Below are positions 5,380 to 6,119 of a stretch of 6,119 nucleotides of DNA, piece after piece. This stretch comes from Dehalococcoidia bacterium. Lineage in GTDB: Bacteria > Chloroflexota > Dehalococcoidia > Plut-88900. The position numbers and the translations under genes are program-made. The stretch is from assembly GCA_012270635.1 (NCBI GenBank), contig JAAXHX010000235.1, forward strand, positions 2,869 to 8,987, written 5' to 3'. A model generated the notes under the pieces. It ran no database searches and had not been told where the DNA came from. It saw only the letters and a program-made list of their open reading frames with translations. Each line of letters opens with the position of its first letter. Within the stretch, counting starts at the first letter, position 1.

Positions 5380-6119
5380 AGAGGTCCAGGCCGGCGAGGT
5401 AGGCCCGGAGGTCGGGGCCGAGGTCGGGGTGGGTGAGGCCCATGCTTACGGACGCCTGAATGAGACCGAGGGGGTTGCCGGCGTCGTAACGGCTGCCTTC
5501 GAACTCCAAGGCGTATACCGGCCCGATTTCCAGCAGGTTAGAGATGGCGTCGGTGAGCTGGATTTCGCCCAGGGCGCCGGGCGGGGTTGCGGCGAGGGCG
5601 TCGAAGATGTCGGGGGTGAGGACGTAGCGCCCGACGATGCCCAAATCGGAGGGGGCGTCCTCGGGGCAGGGCTTTTCGACAAGGGCCTTGACCCGGTGCA
5701 GGCCCGAGGCGATCTCCTCCCGCTCGATGACGCCGTACCCGGATATCCGGTCCCTGGGAACTCTCTGAACGGCGAGGACGGGGGCCCGGCGAGCCTGGTA
5801 GACGTCCAGGAGCTGTTGCAGGGCTGGGGTGGAGGAGTCGATGACGTCGTCGGGGAGGAGGACGGCAAAGGGTTCGGGGCCGACGGAGCCGGCGGCGGTC
5901 AGGACGGCGTGGCCGAGACCCAGCTGCTCGCGCTGGGTGACGTAGGAGATGTCGAGGCCGTCCATTATGCGGGCTATGCCGGATAGGAGATGAGACTTGT
6001 CCCTGGAGGCCAGAAACTCGTCGAGGGCGGGTCGGGGGCGGAGGTAGTCCTCGAGGGCGGTCTTTCCGGGAGAGGTCACGATAATGGCCCGGATGAGGCC
6101 GGAATCGATGGTTTCCTCG
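5330..6119 (-). CDS. galU: UTP-glucose-1-phosphate uridylyltransferase, GalU type (N-terminus outside window)
   Basis: This enzyme makes UDP-glucose from UTP and glucose-1-phosphate for envelope glycans and nucleotide-sugar interconversion; it is cytoplasmic. The frame is open to the right edge. The GTG at 6079 is internal, because upstream codons still read family-like sequence ([14 protein letters not shown]) and the N-terminal GxGTR nucleotide-binding loop must lie outside. Numbering from that GTG, visible motifs are GKTALEDYL (5-13), [12 protein letters not shown] (49-60), LLPDDV (74-79, metal-binding Asp region), VEKP (134-137), [10 protein letters not shown] (150-159), GEIQLTDAI (171-179) and RYDAGNPLG (197-205). 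Where many relatives have Lys in the D-x-G-x-K-x-G motif, this one has Pro203. The C-terminal tail ([16 protein letters not shown]) is encoded antisense to the last codons of lepA. No terminator lies between the convergent genes. A related nucleotidyltransferase such as RmlA is less likely given GLGHAV and GEIQLTDAI. Confidence 0.92.
   Translation of the reverse strand, partial: EETIDSGLIRAIIVTSPGKTALEDYLRPRPALDEFLASRDKSHLLSGIARIMDGLDISYVTQREQLGLGHAVLTAAGSVGPEPFAVLLPDDVIDSSTPALQQLLDVYQARRAPVLAVQRVPRDRISGYGVIEREEIASGLHRVKALVEKPCPEDAPSDLGIVGRYVLTPDIFDALAATPPGALGEIQLTDAISNLLEIGPVYALEFEGSRYDAGNPLGLIQASVSMGLTHPDLGPDLRAYLAGLDLSTGWPRSPASPPSGPP

Noticed and set aside
5407..5431. Tandem gaggtcgggg in galU
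   Set aside because: It encodes a repeated Pro-Asp-Leu in the protein and needs no regulatory explanation.
5429..5986. 185-codon + strand frame opposite galU
   Set aside because: It is Gly/Val/Asp-rich and antisense to a clearly recognised enzyme.

Overview
The window suggests a GC-rich bacterium, most likely a member of the Chloroflexota, possibly from the Dehalococcoidia/SAR202 side. The evidence is a lipoprotein with a Thr/Pro/Asp/Glu-rich linker after the lipobox, GTG and TTG starts, frequent ATA and AGG codons despite high GC, and REP-like palindromes of types common in environmental genomes. The taxonomic guess is moderate to low confidence, since no gene here is diagnostic without a tree.

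Layout. Bases 2-1369 (+) encode most of a PotD/COG0687-type ABC-transporter substrate-binding lipoprotein whose start lies beyond the left edge. A strong hairpin terminator (1423-1456) separates it from a convergent amidohydrolase-2 family hydrolase (1480-2280, -). A 71-bp divergent gap (2281-2351) holds a consensus -10 box and both ribosome binding sites, and it leads into a short-chain dehydrogenase/reductase (2352-3149, +). The 379-bp gap 3150-3528 has no convincing gene but is packed with palindromes: three long perfect inverted repeats, two REP-like elements, a 21-bp-spaced direct repeat, a further small hairpin and a G-rich promoter. Next comes a complete lepA (elongation factor 4; 3529-5379, +). 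Its 3' end overlaps by 50 bp the 3' end of a convergent galU-type UTP-glucose-1-phosphate uridylyltransferase (5330-6119, -), which runs off the right edge.

Function. lepA (translation) and galU (UDP-glucose supply for the envelope) are housekeeping genes. The amidohydrolase and SDR share a divergent promoter region and may act in one catabolic route, but their substrates cannot be read from sequence. The solute-binding protein could feed such a route, but it is separated by a terminator and has a different base composition.

No new multi-gene system is evident. The most unusual part is the hairpin-dense gap between the SDR gene and lepA, together with the apparently leaderless (or stop-start coupled) lepA start.
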